A DNA stretch of 64,000 nt from Cyclospora cayetanensis (Eukaryota > Apicomplexa > Conoidasida > Eucoccidiorida > Eimeriidae): positions 84,924 through 148,923 of the forward strand of contig NW_020312773.1 of NCBI RefSeq assembly GCF_002999335.1. Reading direction: 5' to 3'. The position numbers were made by a program, and so were the translations under genes. The notes beneath the pieces are model-generated. The model was not told the DNA's origin. It did no database searches and saw only the letters and a program-made list of their open reading frames with translations. This document shows positions 10,035-23,700 of the stretch, in pieces (within the stretch, counting starts at the first letter, position 1; each line of letters begins with the position of its first letter).

Positions 10035-11164
10035 CAGAATATGGTGGCTGCAGTACAATAGTCTCGAGAGGTAATCATGGTCGTGTAGTGCTTTGAAGAC
10101 ATTCCTTCCAGCCCTGGCGGAATTTGTGTGTTATTGTGCTATATTACAGAACGCTACAATGAACCCCGAAGACCCTGCACGCATGTATGTGTGCGCAAAC
10201 TGGATGGTTGGGTACCCATATGGAGTCCCAGCAGTCGAAGAGAATGAAAGAGCACAATTGAAAATGGCATAGGTCGCCACATCCACAATTTGGTCGTACG
10301 CCGTGGACTGATGTGGGGCATAGGAGGCGGCGTATGCTTTAGGTAGAGGGGTATCAAGACGTATATTATATAGCGGTAAAATTGCACTAAGATTCTTATC
10401 CAAGAAAGCCGCCAATCAGGCAATCCTGATGAGGCAGGTCACGGCGCATGGTAGCATAAAGCCCTGGTGTTAACAGTGCAGTGCGGAACACTCATGCTGT
10501 GTTTGCGCTGCTTGTGGCTGCGCATTTGCACCGTTCTCGGTTTTCCTCGCGCGCCAGTTGACAGGTATTGAACTCATGGTACAGACTGGTATGCTTCATA
10601 ATACTACAACTATTGGTTTCTTTTTACAACCAGAAGCAGTGCCACTATAAAAGCAGCTATTCGAGAGGTGTTCGAAGCTGTTGTTTTGCCCTTGTTTAAA
10701 GCGCAGCAGCTGTTGAAGTGCATCGATTCCGCTGCATACCCGAAGCAGAATTTGAGCGGAGGTGGTCTTTGCGTAAGTGGAATGTTATAGCCAGCCACGA
10801 GCTAATACTGCTTCCATCATTGATCATTGGGTTGGTGGGTGCTCCGTCAAGGTGGATTCATTTAGTTCTACCGTCCCAATTGATGAATGAGCAGAAGATA
10901 TAGCAGCATGCGTGTTTGTTGATACGTGTTACGTATTCTGCAAGGAGTTCCTTCTTGAAACAGCCCTTTGAAATTGGGTGATGTGCCCTCGCTCCACCAT
11001 CTGAAGCTGCGGAGCATAGGAACCAACAAAAAATGAGAAAAATCTGGTTGAAGTACGTACTTCATGAGGAACAAAGCTGTGTAATTAGCTCTGTGGCACG
11101 CAGGCTGCATAAATGACGCCATTTCGTCGGCACTAAACAGTGCACAATCGACTAGTTTACATTT
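10035..11164. other. Intergenic stretch between the orphan ORF and the VPS13 3' end
   Basis: It contains only short open frames (up to about 94 codons), mostly overlapping frames of one AT-rich patch, and no recognisable domain. It probably contains the 3' untranslated region and polyadenylation site of the VPS13 gene on the minus strand and that of the 9159 frame on the plus strand. Confidence 0.45.
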
Positions 11165-14100
11165 CTAGATTACCTGAAGCAGCAGCCACTTCGCGGCCCG
11201 TTTTCGCAAGCCGTGCCATAGGCTTCCCGCATGTTGCAAATCTTGGTCGTTGCTCGCAAAACTGCCTCGCGAACGGCTGGAGTCGTGTCCAGTTTCCACA
11301 GCATGCTTGGGTAGTAGGTCTAAAGGCTGTGATGTGTTGCCTCGGCGTGGCAATGAATCATCCTCTGCGTCACTATTATCTCCTGGGTGGAGATCCACAA
11401 TCTTGAAGAATTCATGAGTGCACATCCCCAAATCTTCCGCGCCGCATTCAAGAGGAACAGAAGTGGGTGTACACCCAAATGCGAAGTCCATAAGCGCATG
11501 CGCAGATTCACCCCAGCCCTTTGGAGCTCGCTTTTCGATGGAATCATGCCGAGCAGACGCTGCAGCTGCTGCTTTACTACGGAGATGCACCTGTCTCTGT
11601 ACTGCATCTGAGAGCTCGAGAGCCACCAAAACTGAGCAACAGTTTGAACCATCGCCGCCATTTCCATTGACTCTGTGAATGAAGCCAATAAGGGAAGAAT
11701 CAAAAACAAGTACGGGACCCACTGGCCAGCCTATGAGAAGCACACACTTGGATCCCAGCAAGACTAAAACAACGAGCCCAGCCTGGCGCGTTGACCTGTG
11801 ATCTAGCAATTGCCCTCTACTTTCTTTAGTAGGGTTAGCGGCTTCCCTCGCCGCGCATGCAAGGGCTCTTGCAAGAGCTGCTGCTGATTTTGTTGGGTGC
11901 CGATCCAACATATGTGCAATGTATGGAAGTTGATGAAACTCCACGAGGCGCATGAGCACCAGCTGCACGAAAGAATCTTCAGGTTCCACTCGTCTCAGGA
12001 CGTTCCACCGCCAACAAAGCAATCGAGGCAAAGGAAGGCGTGGAGCTTCGGGGCAGCTTGCTGGGGTGCTAACAGCCGCTAAGACCGCGGTGGCTACTGT
12101 GTGCTCAGTGAGTCCCTGCGAAATCCACTGCATTCTCGAAGATATTGAAGAGCTCGCCTCTGAGCGAATCTGTTCCAAGAGCTGATCCAGAAGCCTCTGT
12201 CGATGGTTGATAAGGATGGGATGCTGCGAATATGGTAGGTGACTCAATTGCTGTTCCCATCCGCGAGCAGCCAAGGAACCTAGCTCCATAATGCCAGTGG
12301 CAATATTCAGCACCAAGCTTGCTACGGCGACCGCCAGGCCCTCTGCCAAGCCTTTCGCACCGTGCGCGCGCGCTGCTGTCCAAGGGCCAAAGATAACATC
12401 TGCGTCAACCACGTGCATCGATCCACAGACGCCACGATCTCCATACCTAAGCATCGCTTGAATCATGCATACACCTGCACACCGATGGCGGCTGCTCAGC
12501 TAGTGATCACTTTATAGTCACATAGCTCGGTTTATGCCTTACCGTGAACAATATCCCCTAACTCGAGCCCAAACCGCTGCATACCCTTTTGCAGACCCTC
12601 AATTAGCGTGGATGGTATTCCATCTCTGTTGCCTGAAAGGATTACGTTGCCCTGACCATGCCTGTCTCCACCCGACGCGGCAGGCAGCTCTATGCGGATA
12701 TTATCAAGGGCTGAGGCGGTGAGGGAGCTTCCCAAGCCTAAGGATATGCTGAGGCCATCAGCAATACCTATCTCGAAGGGACCGCATAGCACAAATATTA
12801 AAGGCACAAGTTGTGATGCTGTGCAAAAGATTTAGCAAAATACGTGTGAAGTATCTGCTTTGCACTTGTGAGGGAGGTTCTACATGCTCTGGTACCAGGA
12901 CTCCCTGTCAGCTGCCACAATGTATATTTTTATGGGTCATGGATGCACTGAACAAGCTTCCTACCTTACACTAGCAATTTTAATAAGTCAGACGATGCAG
13001 CATAGCAGACTGATGTTGAGAGAGGAGATGCTAAAGATAACATTTTGCTGGCTTCTGGCTACGGTATTCCGAAATCCTCACCTCCGAAAATTGTCGCTAG
13101 CACGAGCCTGCCTGCGGATGACATTGCAAAAGCCTCAGGGTGTGCGACGATGGGCTCGTCTAGGCTGTCCCCACTGGTAAACACGTGTCGAAATTCCTGC
13201 CAGAGAGTATTTGCCATATCTTTGCACAAGCGCCTAATCAAGCGACTGCGTTGCTCCCAGCCACCCACATTGCATAGGGCTTCGGTTGCAGCCAGAAGCG
13301 ATGCTGCACCTCTCATGGTTTCGTTTCGCACGTGCCGCCTAAGCAAAAATGCTAGCACCGGCAACGGCATCTGGGATACTTCTGATTGGAAGGGATGCAC
13401 GCAGATTTCGCAGTGTGCAATGTTGCAAGCTCGCAGCACTGTTGGGAGAACGGTGGAAGAAAGGCAACAACCGATGCCTTCAACGGTGCCTCCCCGGATT
13501 TCTCTGCTGACTGACTTAGCTGCAGAGTACTTGAGGTGGTTGGTTCCATCAGTATCCGCCCCTTTTGAAGACAGCTTCCCCAGTCCAGGTGAATCTGCAG
13601 TTAGGACCGACCAAAGGTCATCGCAGAGGAGCTTTACTGCAATGGTTGTACCGCCGCAGTGTACTTGTGATATGCAGAATGATCTTGCATTTGTTTGGTC
13701 TAGAAAATACGCTGACAAGGGTGACTGATTGGAGCGAGTTGAATCGCACCGGAACGTAACTAGGCTGGTTTCTGGCCCTGATACGCTTGCGTCTCCATAT
13801 ACCCCGCAGAAACTCCGTGGATTGTAACAGGGATTGTCGCAATTGGGGCAATGATGCAACATACGTCCGCAATTTGTAGAAACGTGATATCCAGAGCACT
13901 GCGCTGACAGGGGGCGACGTACATTCATTTTGAGGAGCCTGTGGGCAGTAGACTTCAGGCTAACCGGGAAGGCAATCCGACCGCACATCGTGTTGCGACA
14001 TGTTTGCCTGGAGAGCGTTTGAATTACAGAGTCTGCGGGCAACTGGCAAGCAGATTCAATAGATGCCATGGAAGTCAGCACAGAACGTAGGTGGAGATTG

Positions 14101-14702
14101 ACCACAACTGGTGAGACTGCTAGCGAAGCGTGTTCGACTTCTTGATGGACATGGGACATGAAAGGAAGCATCCCCGGGTAGCCACGCATGACTTCCACCC
14201 TGCCGAAAAGAAGCATCTGCATCATAGGCTCATTGAAAATCCTAACAGTGTGCTCCCCGCTGAGCTGATGGTGCATCCAAGCGAGAACTGGGGATCCTTC
14301 CGGTTTATCTAGTCCAGAGCAGCCTCTTCGCTCACAGGATTGAACAGATCCAAGAGTAGCTGGTCCCATGATTAATGGGTACACTGTTTTGTTGCCAAAA
14401 TCAAACAAGTGTGCTTCTTCAAGAGACATATCAACTCCAAAGCGTACACTTGAAGGGGAAGCCTTTCCCTCTAACGGCCCGTCAACCAGCGAAATGAGCG
14501 CTAAAAACGCTGCCTCTACCATTTTCGCATCCAGTACGATCTGCTGACATTGCCGACCCCAAATGCAGCGGCCTGGCGTCAGCCTTCCCAGTTGTTGCTC
14601 ACGCCGATTGGGGCCCTGGTCACCAATATATGTGAGGCATATGTACGGTAGGCGGACAGAAGCTACACAGAAAAGAACACAGAAATACCAGGAGCCTTCC
14701 AC
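11165..14702 (-). other. VPS13 C-terminal region (three coding blocks)
   Basis: Block 14702-13065 begins with VRLPYICLTYIGDQGPNRRE, where other VPS13 proteins carry the 'L-x-(I/V)-D-NQ' strand. Blocks 12807-12540 and 12466-11165 are rich in small residues with Gly-x-x-Gly helices, for example IEGLQKGMQRFGLELGDIVH (with a GTAAGG donor at 12540) and HGAKGLAEGLAVAVASLVL. They resemble the ATG2/VPS13 C-terminal amphipathic helices. Near 11780 is GLVVLVLLGSKCVLLIGWPV, like the first strands of the terminal PH-like domain. The frame stops with TAG at 11165. CAG/GTAATC sits just before that stop, so one more exon cannot be ruled out. Confidence 0.6.
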
Positions 14703-17700
14703 AATAAACTACAGCTTGACAGCTACGCTGGCCAGCAAATAGCACTGGCTAAATTAGACTAGTGCATTTCAATTGCTGATCAGCAGGAAAACTTGCCTCG
14801 AAGTATCTTGTCACATGCCTCTTTACCCAGCAGGTGCGCAGGTAGTGTCCTTTGCAGTCCCAGCAGGCCATACTGAGGTATGTCGTTTCCCCCGATAGAG
14901 CGTTCATGAAGCCGTCGAGTCTTTGGAATGTGAACGGAATTGGCTCTTTCTGTTGCTTTCATAGACGCACGATTGTCCCTCAGGCCGCTTTTCCCATTGG
15001 CAATGACTGAATCCACTACACGGCTTCTTCTGGGAGGCACTGAGGTTACCGACACGATAATTGTTGGGCCTCGGGTTCGAACTGCAAGGTAAAACCAGCG
15101 CCGCGGTCGCTGCAGCACAACTTTTAGGCACTTGTTTGATTCCAATCCAATTTCGATCCAGGCAAGGTCCTCACCTTCCAGACGAATATACAGCTTCTCT
15201 TGCAAGGCATCAACGCCAACCTTGCCATTGTTCAGGATTGACTCAGCACATGCTGCCATTGCCGCTGCGCCTGAGCGGTACAGTGCTGCAGCTTTTGCGT
15301 TTGAGGTGAAAGAGGCCCACCTGCGCGGGCAGTCGCTATTGTGCAGAGGAGGTTCTCCCTTGATACGAGCGGTATCCATGCTTTCGTACCATTGCCGCAC
15401 ACCCAGAAGCCCCCAAGATCCTTCCATCAATTTGAGAGGCTCGAAGGAGTCCGGCCAACGGAGACGCGCTGCCTCTGCTGCAGCTTTTGCCACTAGCCAC
15501 ATAGACCAGGCTTGTTCAAGGGTGACGCCTTCTATAGATCTCAGTATTTTCCGAAGGGTTGGTGGAGGCCACAGAAAATCGCTGACATTACTTCCGTCCG
15601 ATTCGTTGTTTATATAGCCATGAGACAAATAAAGACGCTTTTCCATGTCGAATTGCTTCGTCCTAGGTCTCAGGCTGCCTTCAAGCTCGCGGGATAGTAA
15701 AGGATCATGAATGGCTCCAACCTGAGAAAGCCGGTGCAGCGTCTGCTCACTTGATCCAGAAGAAGACATGTTTACATGTGGCCATGCAGAGATACCTGCA
15801 GCCTCCTGGCTCCTGCGCAAACAAATTTTCCGGCGTTTGGAGTATGTCCGATACCTCTCGAACCCTTGAGAACCTTCACGTTGCATGAGGTCCAGCTCGT
15901 CAGCTACTGCTTTGTCTCTTACGGCTTGAATTTGCGTTGCTGCAGTGTCTCCAGCCTCGCACGCCGGACAAAGTGGCAGCGCACGGCGCATCCAAACCGG
16001 CCGCGCCTGTAGGGGGGGCACCAATATTGGGGGCGGCCCAGGAGGTTTGAAAGCAGGGGTTTTGCATCCATCCATACCCTTCAGCAAGGGCGTCACAATT
16101 AGAGCGGAAGCAGCAGCATGAGCAGAGTCCATGGTCGAGAAACACGGTGGGGCAGATGAAGTAACACGGACTGTAATGTTTGTCAGATGGTTTTCTACAT
16201 GAATCGGAGCCACACGGGCAGGCGATAAGTGAATGTAGGATACACCGGCATCATTTTCGGTGCTACCAACTACTGTTGTGCTGACAACCGCAGCGAAGAG
16301 ATTGCCAATGCAGTCGTAAAGCGGAATGCTTTGGCTTGCGCTCCGGGACGCTGCTGCACCAGCAGCGCCTACAACGACATCTGGTGAAGTCTGTGCACCA
16401 GTCTTTGCTTCAGACTTGATGCATATGTTTTTGCTCAGGGAGTCTGCTATACCAGATGTTTCATGTTTGCTTGCCAAGATAGTTGTAGCTGTGCTGGACT
16501 GCGGAGGGGGCGAGCCAATACATAGTGCGTCTGTCCACAGAAAGTACGGCAACTCAACTGCCTGTAGGGGTTGCATTGGTGCAGGATCTGAATGAGGTGC
16601 ACTGCTAGCTGGACTTCGTTCAGTGAATAACGGAGCAGCAGCTGTAGGGTTTTCTTCGTGATCAGGAGGCAAATTGTTAATAGATTGGCGCTTTAAGGAA
16701 AGCTTCGATCTCTTCCAGTCTACGGAGGGCTCCGCTTTATGCTGAGCAGTGAGAAGAGCATTCAAAGGCTGTTCACCTCGCTCAGAGACATGTAAATTCG
16801 GAGCTGATTGGGGGTCATCACCGGCAAACTCCCGTTTATGCTGTTCATGTATCCAAGGGGGATGAACACGGGATCGGTCTATTAGGGTCTGTCTCCAATT
16901 TTGTAGATGACGCTGGTCCCTAGGACACACTGGTGTGTGCTGTCCTTTATTCTGCTTATCCAGGAGTGACCGGTATTTCCGAGTGCTTGATCCAAGGATT
17001 TGTGAAGAGATACTGTCCGTTGGCAGCTCACCAGTGTGTGCCTCACTTGGAGAACCACTGGGAGCCCTAGCGTGAATTAACAGAGCAGTATGAAGCAGAG
17101 GCAATGAATTGGGAGCGACAGTCTGCTGTTGGCTTTCCAACTCTTTGCCTTGATCAGATAGATGTTCTTGCTGCTCGTGAGTTAGGCAGTCACTCCGTTT
17201 AGCCCGCAGCGACGGCGTCTGACCAACACGCATTCTTTCATCCTGAATCTTGCTACCTAGTTCGCTCCGTCCGTCTTCCGACATCTTGTTGCCGCGGTCC
17301 TGGTCAAAGTCTGCTGCCTCCAAAAGATTACTTTGGCTATTCCGCCCTGTAGTTTGCCTTTTAGGCCATCTCGAAGTAGAGGGTGGAGCAAACATGAACT
17401 GCTCACCATCTTCTATAATGGCTGTGCCCAACGGAGCTTGCTCTGTTAAGGATGGCAACTCTAACTCTGCGGATGTGGCTGTCCGAGGCCTCGTCGACCA
17501 GCCATATGCCTTGGACGGGGCATCCCACTCTCCAACATCAGAAAACCCTGCCAGACCTCTGCTTCTTTCCTGGTTACGTGCGGCACGCTGTGTAGTTCTT
17601 GCATGAAGCGAAGTGGTTCTGTGTACTGAAGCATCATATTTGCCTAGATCGGCGCGATGATCACTTTGCACATTGTCACCCGTCATTTCATGCAAGCTTT

Positions 17701-20700
17701 CGCCGTCGCCCAAGCCAGATGACTCGTAACCTACCCCACTACTTTGGTGAAAAACCCCATGCTGAAACAGCACGTCGTATAATCGGAGCCCTTCGAATGA
17801 AGGATGCGGGAGTTCCAGTGGATCGAAGACTTCAGTATCGCATACGCCTTTTCGTGCACTGGACTGCTGCGATGGCCGCGACGCAATCCTGATGTTAACT
17901 GCATATGTCGCATCGGCATCTGTGAAATGGAATACAATCGCCGCCTTGTGAGGCAATCTGAAGATAGGTGCTGCTCCATCAAGAATATGGCTTTCTGGAG
18001 GTGCATCTGTGCCATTTCTGGTTTCCTCACTCAGCGTACTGGGGTTCAAGTATCTTCTGTAAATAGGCTTCCGCCTATCACAGCCTGCCAAGGCTAAATT
18101 GTAAGCCAATGCGAAAACTGGCTTACACCGAGAACCGGTTGACGCTTGTCGTATTTCAAGATCCAGTTTCGTAGTATTAATAAACACAAATCGTGGAAGA
18201 AGCTGGAGTGTCACTGACGGAGCAGACAATATCGAGCAAAGCTTTGTCCACTCTGCCGTTGGTGGCAAGGTTGAGAAAATCATTTTCGGCATGCGCTCTG
18301 CCTTTTTTCTTTCGGAGTGCGAAGCGCTCACGAGATCAAGGCTTCTATTTTCAGCCGTTTGCCAGTTGTTAGACGGGGGGAACAGTTCTGAAAACGTGAG
18401 GAGATCAGACCCTGCGGTATACTCATATTCGAACCCTTCAGTGTGGACTTCCCGGATTTCATGAAGGCCAGCAGATAGAGGTTTGACCGATGAAACGAAA
18501 GAGTTATTTTGTAGAAAACTTGAGAGTCTCGAACGATCAGAACCCGGAAGAACTGGTAGCATGGAAAGCAGCAGAAAATGGCTGTCTGGTCGTCTGATGT
18601 TTTGTTGTTGAAGCACCAAGTCCCGTGGTCCCATGCGCAAGTGCAGAGGCTCTTTCATCCCTGTAAGTTGGAGTTCTTTCGCCAAGACTTGACTATCCCC
18701 TGTAGAATTTCCTGATATCGCCAACAACCACTGGGGTATCAGGTGCCGTACACAAGGACACAACAAACTTTCCAAATCCAGTTCCAGGTGCCACTCGGGA
18801 ACCAGCCCGCTAATGTCACTAGAAGGCTCCATTCCGCCACAGTGCGTTTTGGGGACACAGCTGCTTACATATTCTCCAAAAGTGCTTCCAACAGAGCGGA
18901 GCAGACTGCTGGGTGAGTACTGTTGGGAGAACTTTTTGGAGCTGCAGCCTAGCAACGGGTTCCTTGCAATCGGAACATCCGCAGTACTGTCACGTTGTGT
19001 CGTGTCTGAACTCCTGTCGCGAGATGAGTGACAGCTGTCGGAACTTTCCTCAGGGTCTCGAAGTGCCTCAAGCAGCTGTAACGATTCCCCCTGATTCAAG
19101 CGGAAAGCTTCTGCAAGTGCAATGGCCAGCCTTGCGGGCTTTAGCTCGCATTCCCCAATCATTAGTCTCTTGGACGTGACGAGCTGAGGCAGTTGCAAAG
19201 GTTCCCTACTGCCTACTGTTCCGTGTTCCGTTGCCAAACAAGCCAACGGTAAAGCTTCGCTGGCCTGGACAGCGCGCAGTCTGGCAAGCTGGGTCCCTCC
19301 CTTCCCTACAGCTGCCCATTTTTGCCTGGGTTCAGGCATCGTAGGTGATGAAGGCTCAACATTGTCTCCATAATAGCGCTTCTGAAATCTATGGCGCTTG
19401 GTGAGGTCATCTTCTACAGAGGCTGCTGACACAAGGCTTGCGTCGTCCTGCACAACCGCTGGACGAGGATCTAACGAGCTCGACGTCGCTTCAGAGGAAG
19501 CAAACAATGTTGAATAGCGCGAACTCGCAGGCTCTGCTTTATAGCCCCAACGGTAACGAATACTTTTAGAAGACAGGTTTGCGAAGCGCTGCTGCTTTCT
19601 GAAAATAGGTGCAAGGGACAGAGGTATGTCTCCGCACCTTTGCCAGATTGCCATAGGAGAAGATATGATAAGGGTCAACGCCGCAGCGGAAGCCCTAACA
19701 AACAGAGGCAGCGAAGGATCAAAAGGGGAAAAAATACAGCATATGCGAACCTGAGATACACAACCCTCAATATCCATTGCCTGCATGATCACTTCTTCAT
19801 CCAACGGACCCTTGTGGCTAAGGGGCTCTGTTTGAGGAATGTCTTGATGTAATCCACAAGAATAGGCCATAGATCCCCCATTGTTTGATGAGAGGCTTCC
19901 GTTCCTTCCGGCATTGCTTGAGGTATAGGAAGCTCTGTCATGATACCCAGACCACAGAGTGAGCCAGGGGCTCCAAGAACCGTTTCCCAACTTCAAAGCA
20001 CCTACTAGACCGTCACAACCGTGGACAGTGCAGCAAAGACGCTCACGTTCTGATGGGATGACAACTACGCCCCACCCCCCCTCTGGCACAAAGCGCGGCG
20101 GGCAACTCGGTAGAGTCTCTGGTGCGTCTGTAGTCAAAGATGCGCCTTCAAAATCTGTGAAACTGCTCTCGGCTGCACTCCATACGTCTGATGAAGAGCT
20201 CTCGCATTCAGCTTCCGTTCCACCTGTGTTCTTCATATCTTCCCATAGCGGCGAATCAACGATGCGCAGAGAGATTGGGCATGGAAGGTGATTGCATATC
20301 CTCAGCGGAGCCTTGAGAGTCCACCGTTGCGCTGCTATCTCCTTGGGGGCACCGTGCTCCTCGAAATCTGCATTGTGTTCAGCCGCGTTACCGGATGCTT
20401 TCTCGCCATTACTTGAGGCCAAGGGCGGCTGCGTAGTCCCACTGAACAGGTTTGTTGGGACGGTCCAGGATGTGGTATTGAAACATGCGATGATAAAAAG
20501 TGCCGGTGAGGTCTGATCGGGTAAATCCGCATGGGAATTTGTACGGACTCCTGGATGGAGTACTAAAACAGTGCAATAGACTCCTCTCCGACCCAAAAGG
20601 TGGATCGCACTCGTTGAAGTGCACCGTTTTTTGGTTGCGTTTCCTCTTCTCAACAGACTCTCACAACGGGCACACAAAAATGAGGCAAGAAAAACCTCAC

Positions 20701-23700
20701 CACGGGCGGTAGGACCGCGACATAGGATACAGCGCGGACTTGGCAAGGTTGAAGCGATTTGCTCAAGACACTGCTGTCTGTCGGCCTGCACAACGAGAGA
20801 CCACGAGCTTCGCCCAAGAAGGCGCTCGTATATTAGTTGTTCGTTCTCTCCAGCCTCTAGGGTTTTTGAGCTATTGCCTTCCTCAATTCGGCTCCTTTGA
20901 TCCAGAGCAGACAGTAAAGCAGGAACTGGGACTCCATGGATAGTGTTGTACGCGGGACAGCAAAGCAAGTAAGCGGCGTCAGTGTTTTGTAAGGTTTTTG
21001 AAAAAGCGGAGGCGCTTGCAGCATCGTCAAACCATATTCTTTCTCCCAGCGGGAGAAAGTAGCACTCGCTGTTTTTGGTGGGCGCCCCGTTTTCTGAAAA
21101 ACCACAGCATCCTTGCTTCGCACGGTATGGTTTCTGCTTAGCTTCTGTGCAATCCGAAATATGCCCTTTAATATCTGCGGCAACAGGCTCCATGCGTCTG
21201 CATCTGAGACCGCATATGAAGTTCAAAGGTGAGAGATTGCGCACAGCCAACGGGGAATGGAGTGTAAGAATCTGGTTGCCCTGTTGCAGGCCACTTTCAG
21301 TAGTTGCTGCCCGTGCAGTTAAAACGAAGTTCTGGTAGCGCCACGGCTCTGCAATCACGGATGGATGAGCGCCAGAGCCTTCATTAGGGCAAACTATTGC
21401 CAGTTTAATAAGAGAGCTTGCCGGCAAGTCTTGAGGACGAACGACAACCGCTGCTCCTCTGGCCTCTGCGTCACTGATGGCTGCAATAAAATACTCGAAT
21501 ATTATTTGCCTGGATTTGATATCAATATTTTGATATGCCAAAGAAGATGCCAAAGCGGGATGGGCGGCCAGAAGCCGAACGCAATTGCTTTCCATGGACT
21601 CCCCTACCCCGCCACCCTCTTTTGAATTCCTTTGGAAGCCAACAGTTTGGTTAGGGCGGATCAGTCTCCACGGCGAGACCAATCGCCCAACAGACTCGCC
21701 CTGTGTGTGGTAAGCAAGCACCAAAGGCGTGCCAGAAGCGTTGAGTAGGAAGAAATCAAAGTCTAGCAGCCGCATAGGCCGCGCGGTTTTGAGACGGCTA
21801 GAACTTATGGGCATTCTAGAGACTGGATGTCCAAGGTTCTCCAGGACAACTTCAGAATGGCGATTCGAGAGAAGAGGCAGGTGGTCAAAAAAACGGACAC
21901 ACGCGTGGTCCATGCATCTGCTGCCTGCAACTTGCTTCAGTTTTTGCAGCACGTCAGATGATGTCGAGCACAACCGTCGAGTTGGAGCAATCGTGCATCT
22001 AATTTGAGAGAGTCGCGGAGCGAAGGTTTTGCGGCGTCTGGTGAGGTGGGTTGTTTGTGTGCTGCGCAGAAGGGTATGAATACGCTTCCTGTACCTTAAT
22101 GAGGCAGATTTAGAACTGCCCATACAGCAATCCCCTAACTGTGCTGGCATGCTGAAATCATGCATTGGCGCCGTATCAAATTCCGCCATCGAATGGGATG
22201 AAGTCGTACGGTTGTCGAGGATGGAGGCATGCTCTGGGTCTAGCATTGAAACTGCTGGTACAAGCCATTCCGAAACTGCATGTTCCCAGAATTTCCGAAG
22301 GCTGCTGCTGCTGACAGCGGCAGCGGCCCTCCACTCAACTGCAGCCTGCTGTAGCGCAAGTAAGAGGGTGTTCAAGTGCCAAGATGCAAATGCGATTTGA
22401 ATTCCTTTTGACGATAACAATGGAGCCCTGCAGTCTGCCACAGTAGGAGCGATGATAGGGCTGCTGAGGCTGGAGGAGTCTGAAAGTGGCAGCATCTCTA
22501 AGACGTCGCGGCCCTCTAGCCCCAGAATTACCTCACGCAAGCGCATGCGTAGACTGAAGGACAGTGGAGACCAATCAAATAAGGGTTCCCAGACGGAGAT
22601 GGTGTTGCTGCAGTCACCAAACCCCGCCTCCTCCTGGGGTAATTCCAGGCAATGCGCTCGCTGTGAAACGCTCAGACGACATCGGAACATGGATTCACGT
22701 GCGCCATTGGGCACAAACGCATCCTCAGCTAAGCGCTTCTCGCTTGTTCCGTAGCTCTCAGAGGGGTACGCCTCGCCTCGTGTTCCCGCGAAGAAGCTGA
22801 GGACACAAGCAGCAACTATGCTGTGTCCGGAGCACATAGAAGATGTGAGGTATCAAATAGAGGCCTCGTTGGGTAAGTACCCTTGATCGCCAGCCTCACT
22901 TCCCACGAGGGAGGGGGCCTTAGAATTGAAAAAACACAAAAACTCTCAGTATTCGACGCAATGTAGGTTTTATGTACTTACTCAAGGCGGATACGTGCAC
23001 CGCCGCAAGCAAAGAATTCTGGAACAGCTTCCGTCCCGTGCTGGCCTAGACCGCTACGACTCTGCTTTTCGTGAAGCAAATGCTGTATCAGACGCTCATG
23101 CAGCTGCTCGGCAGAAACTCTTTCTGGACAGCTTTCACATGAGGAGGCCCTCAGATGGTGTAGTGACTGAATGGGCAATACCTGTCCAGCTGATCCTGTC
23201 TCAACTAAAGCCATTACGTTTGCGCCTGCAACCCGTATGCCTTCTATGGAGAGTTTGAGGAGAGGAGCTGAGCACGGTGAGGAAGGCTGCCTCAAATTAC
23301 CAGAAGAATCAGAACACTTGAGTCCGGACGCAAGTTGGAACATGCCCACCCGACTTCTGCTTGCATGAGTCAGAGTTTCTTGATCCCCAAAGGGGTCATT
23401 TATTACCATCAACTCGAAAACTGGAAAGGTCACCCTCAGATGTAGAAGCGGCATTTGATCTGTAAAGTATATCCAAGGCCTGCACAATCTGGCGAAGATG
23501 GATGAGTGAGGCAGGCCGCGAACGACACCTGACTGCAGATGCAAACATGCGCAACACAGCCAACGCACGGCACGCACAGTATATGAAACGCGTGCCCTAT
23601 CAAGGAGTCCGCCAGCATACCTTGCAGCTCTAAAGTTGAAAGTCGCGCCAAGAATAGCGGTGCCTTTCAGCCAGAAACGCTTAGAGTAAGAATATACGTC

